From NCBI GenBank assembly GCA_046758845.1, contig JBHIBA010000005.1, positions 1 to 45,819 of the forward strand: a DNA stretch of 45,819 nucleotides. The letters run 5' to 3'. The position numbers and the translations under genes are program-made. The notes under the pieces were generated by a model that saw only the letters and a list, made by a program, of their open reading frames with translations, had not been told where the DNA came from and did not search any database. Source of the DNA: JBHIBA01 sp046758845 (GTDB taxonomy: Bacteria; UBA8248; JACPRG01; G963555815). Below, one piece after another: positions 44,974-45,819 of the stretch. How positions within the stretch are numbered: the stretch's first letter is position 1; every line of letters starts with the position of its first letter.

Positions 44974-45262
44974 GGCGTCTCCCACGGGCCGGGCGTCCGA
45001 TGGAGCAGAGATCTGAACGTGCTGCTCCTTATTTGAAAGATTCCATTCGACGCGGAAAACGACTGCCCGCTCTCGAGTCGCCAGGATCCCCCGCCTCCCT
45101 CACCTCCAGAACCGCCCGGCCAGGAGCCGCCGGAGCGCCATGGTCCGGGAAAGGAGGAACGGGGCGCGCTCGCCATCCCCGTCGGTGAAGGGCAGTGTTC
45201 CCCTTCGGGCGCGCAACCCCGGTGGAGGGCGCGGGCCTTTCCAGTCCAGCCGTCTGGAAAGG

Positions 45263-45279
45263 GGTTGCCGTGGGCAACC
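45263..45279 (-). terminator. hairpin after the response-regulator gene
   Basis: GGTTGCC-GTG-GGCAACC, a perfect 7-bp stem about 40 bases past the response-regulator stop on the minus strand. It lacks a clear U-run. Confidence 0.35.
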
Positions 45280-45318
45280 TGGACCCGGCTCCGTGCCCGC
45301 TGGACTCGGGCAAGGACT

Positions 45319-45750
45319 TTACTTTGCCGCCGTCGGGCAGCCGTCAACCGCGTTCACCGCCTTGCCAGCCTCCTCAGTCTCATCCCCGGCGCCGTCAAGG
45401 TGCTGAACCAAGATGCTGTTCTGCAGGTAATGCAGGTCGACGGGTTTGGTAATGTAATCGTCGGCTCCTGTCTGAATCGCGTGCTGGACGTTCTCAATGC
45501 TGTCGACAGCCGTGACCATGATGACTCGAACGTCCGGGTTCAGCTGCTTCATTTGCTCAAGGGCCTCCATGCCATTTATGCCCGGCATCCGAACGTCGAG
45601 GAGGACGAGCTGGGGCCGGAAGGTCTTGAGCTTGTCCAGCGCCTCCCCGCCGCTCCTGGCGGTCTTCACCTCGTGCCCTTTTGCGGTCAGGAAGGCTGTG
45701 AGATGTTTGCGAGCCTTCGTCTCGTCATCGACTACAAGAATTCTTGCCAT
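45319..45750 (-). CDS. single-domain response regulator
   Basis: 143 residues. The start is the ATG at 45750 (GGAGGAGCCAA upstream) opening MARILVVDDE. A receiver domain only: D8/D9, phosphoacceptor D52 (LLDVRMPG), T (MVTAVDS) and K in ITKPVD. A tail of about 25 residues follows and no output domain, so it probably works by protein contact or in a phosphorelay. It overlaps the end of the kinase gene upstream, a typical two-component arrangement. Confidence 0.88.
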   Translation of the reverse strand: MARILVVDDETKARKHLTAFLTAKGHEVKTARSGGEALDKLKTFRPQLVLLDVRMPGINGMEALEQMKQLNPDVRVIMVTAVDSIENVQHAIQTGADDYITKPVDLHYLQNSILVQHLDGAGDETEEAGKAVNAVDGCPTAAK

Positions 45751-45817
45751 TTGGCTCCTCCTTAGCGGGGATGTCCACGAGAAAAGTCGTGCCTTCACCC
45801 TGCACGCTTTCCACACT
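45725..45817 (-). CDS. histidine kinase, C-terminal fragment (runs off window)
   Basis: The last 30 codons of a gene entering from the right edge: VESVQGEGTTFLVDIPA is the final strand of a HATPase_c domain (GxGTTFxxxLP pattern). It overlaps the response-regulator start by 26 bases in another frame, as expected for a cognate pair. Confidence 0.7.
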   Translation of the reverse strand, partial: SVESVQGEGTTFLVDIPAKEEPNGKNSCSR

Positions 45818-45819
45818 GA

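Larger units (their letters stand above)
44934..45318. other. 385-bp intergenic region, convergent genes
   Basis: No credible gene. Open frames here lack ribosome binding sites and family similarity. It contains two hairpins, 44955-44973 and 45263-45279, as expected between convergent transcription units. Confidence 0.6.

Noticed and set aside
44943..45347. 134-codon minus-strand frame after the binding-protein gene
   Set aside because: Arg/Gly/Pro-rich, overlaps the response-regulator end and two hairpins, and has no ribosome binding site.

Overview
The window is GC-rich bacterial DNA (about 60% by eye) from a Gram-negative. It encodes system I cytochrome c maturation, Tat-type signals on Rieske proteins, a ZraSR-like sigma54 two-component system and periplasmic HtrA. 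I cannot fix the taxon. An NC10/Methylomirabilota or Desulfobacterota-type lineage would fit the gene content, but that is a guess. No tRNA, rRNA, CRISPR array or transposase was recognised.

Layout. (1) Positions 1-8369 and 33010-41378 are the same sequence at a constant offset of 33009. The block carries an EamA transporter, a PCYCGC-motif selenoprotein, two Rieske proteins, a small UGA-containing ORF, a monohaem cytochrome c, ccmF, ccmH, a CcmI-like zinc-ribbon protein, a selenothioredoxin and the 3' part of comM. comM is intact only in the second copy (40899-42437). In the first copy it is cut at 8369/8370 and joined to the 5' end of an XRE-type regulator gene. This is either a tandem duplication (or circle junction) with a 33,009-bp unit, or an assembly error. 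(2) 8370-12854: the regulator, a long gene-poor stretch, then a histidine kinase and sigma54 activator pair. (3) 13221-19907: a ZraP/Spy-like metal-binding protein, a third Rieske protein, a YncE-like beta-propeller, a His/Cys-rich small membrane protein, a membrane protein, a second selenothioredoxin, a second PCYCGC selenoprotein and a large membrane ferredoxin of NapH/CcoG type. (4) 20217-33001: a secreted protein with a second beta-propeller, a DUF5676 protein, HtrA, FtsH, a two-domain rhodanese, a YHS-containing copper P-type ATPase, and an SPW protein followed by a geranylgeranyl-reductase/methyltransferase fusion, two very small metal/membrane proteins, an NfeD-like protein and an isoprenylcysteine-type methyltransferase. 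(5) 41379-45819: the rest of comM, an intradiol dioxygenase, a DUF427 protein, an NMT1/THI5-like binding protein, and a response regulator with the tail of its kinase.

The most notable result is a concentration of predicted selenoproteins. Four distinct genes (six copies) are each interrupted by one in-frame UGA exactly where a redox Cys belongs, always giving U-x-x-C, and the family homology continues in the same frame after the UGA. Two are TlpA/ResA-like thioredoxins and two are PCYCGC proteins. A fifth, short candidate lies before the cytochrome c gene. These genes sit among Rieske proteins, cytochrome c maturation genes, a membrane ferredoxin and copper-handling genes. I infer a membrane/periplasmic thiol-selenol redox module linked to cytochrome and copper metabolism.

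Regulation. Three good -24/-12 (sigma54) promoter matches lie before the first Rieske operon, the zraP-like gene and the 20217 operon. The sigma54 activator encoded here is the obvious candidate regulator.
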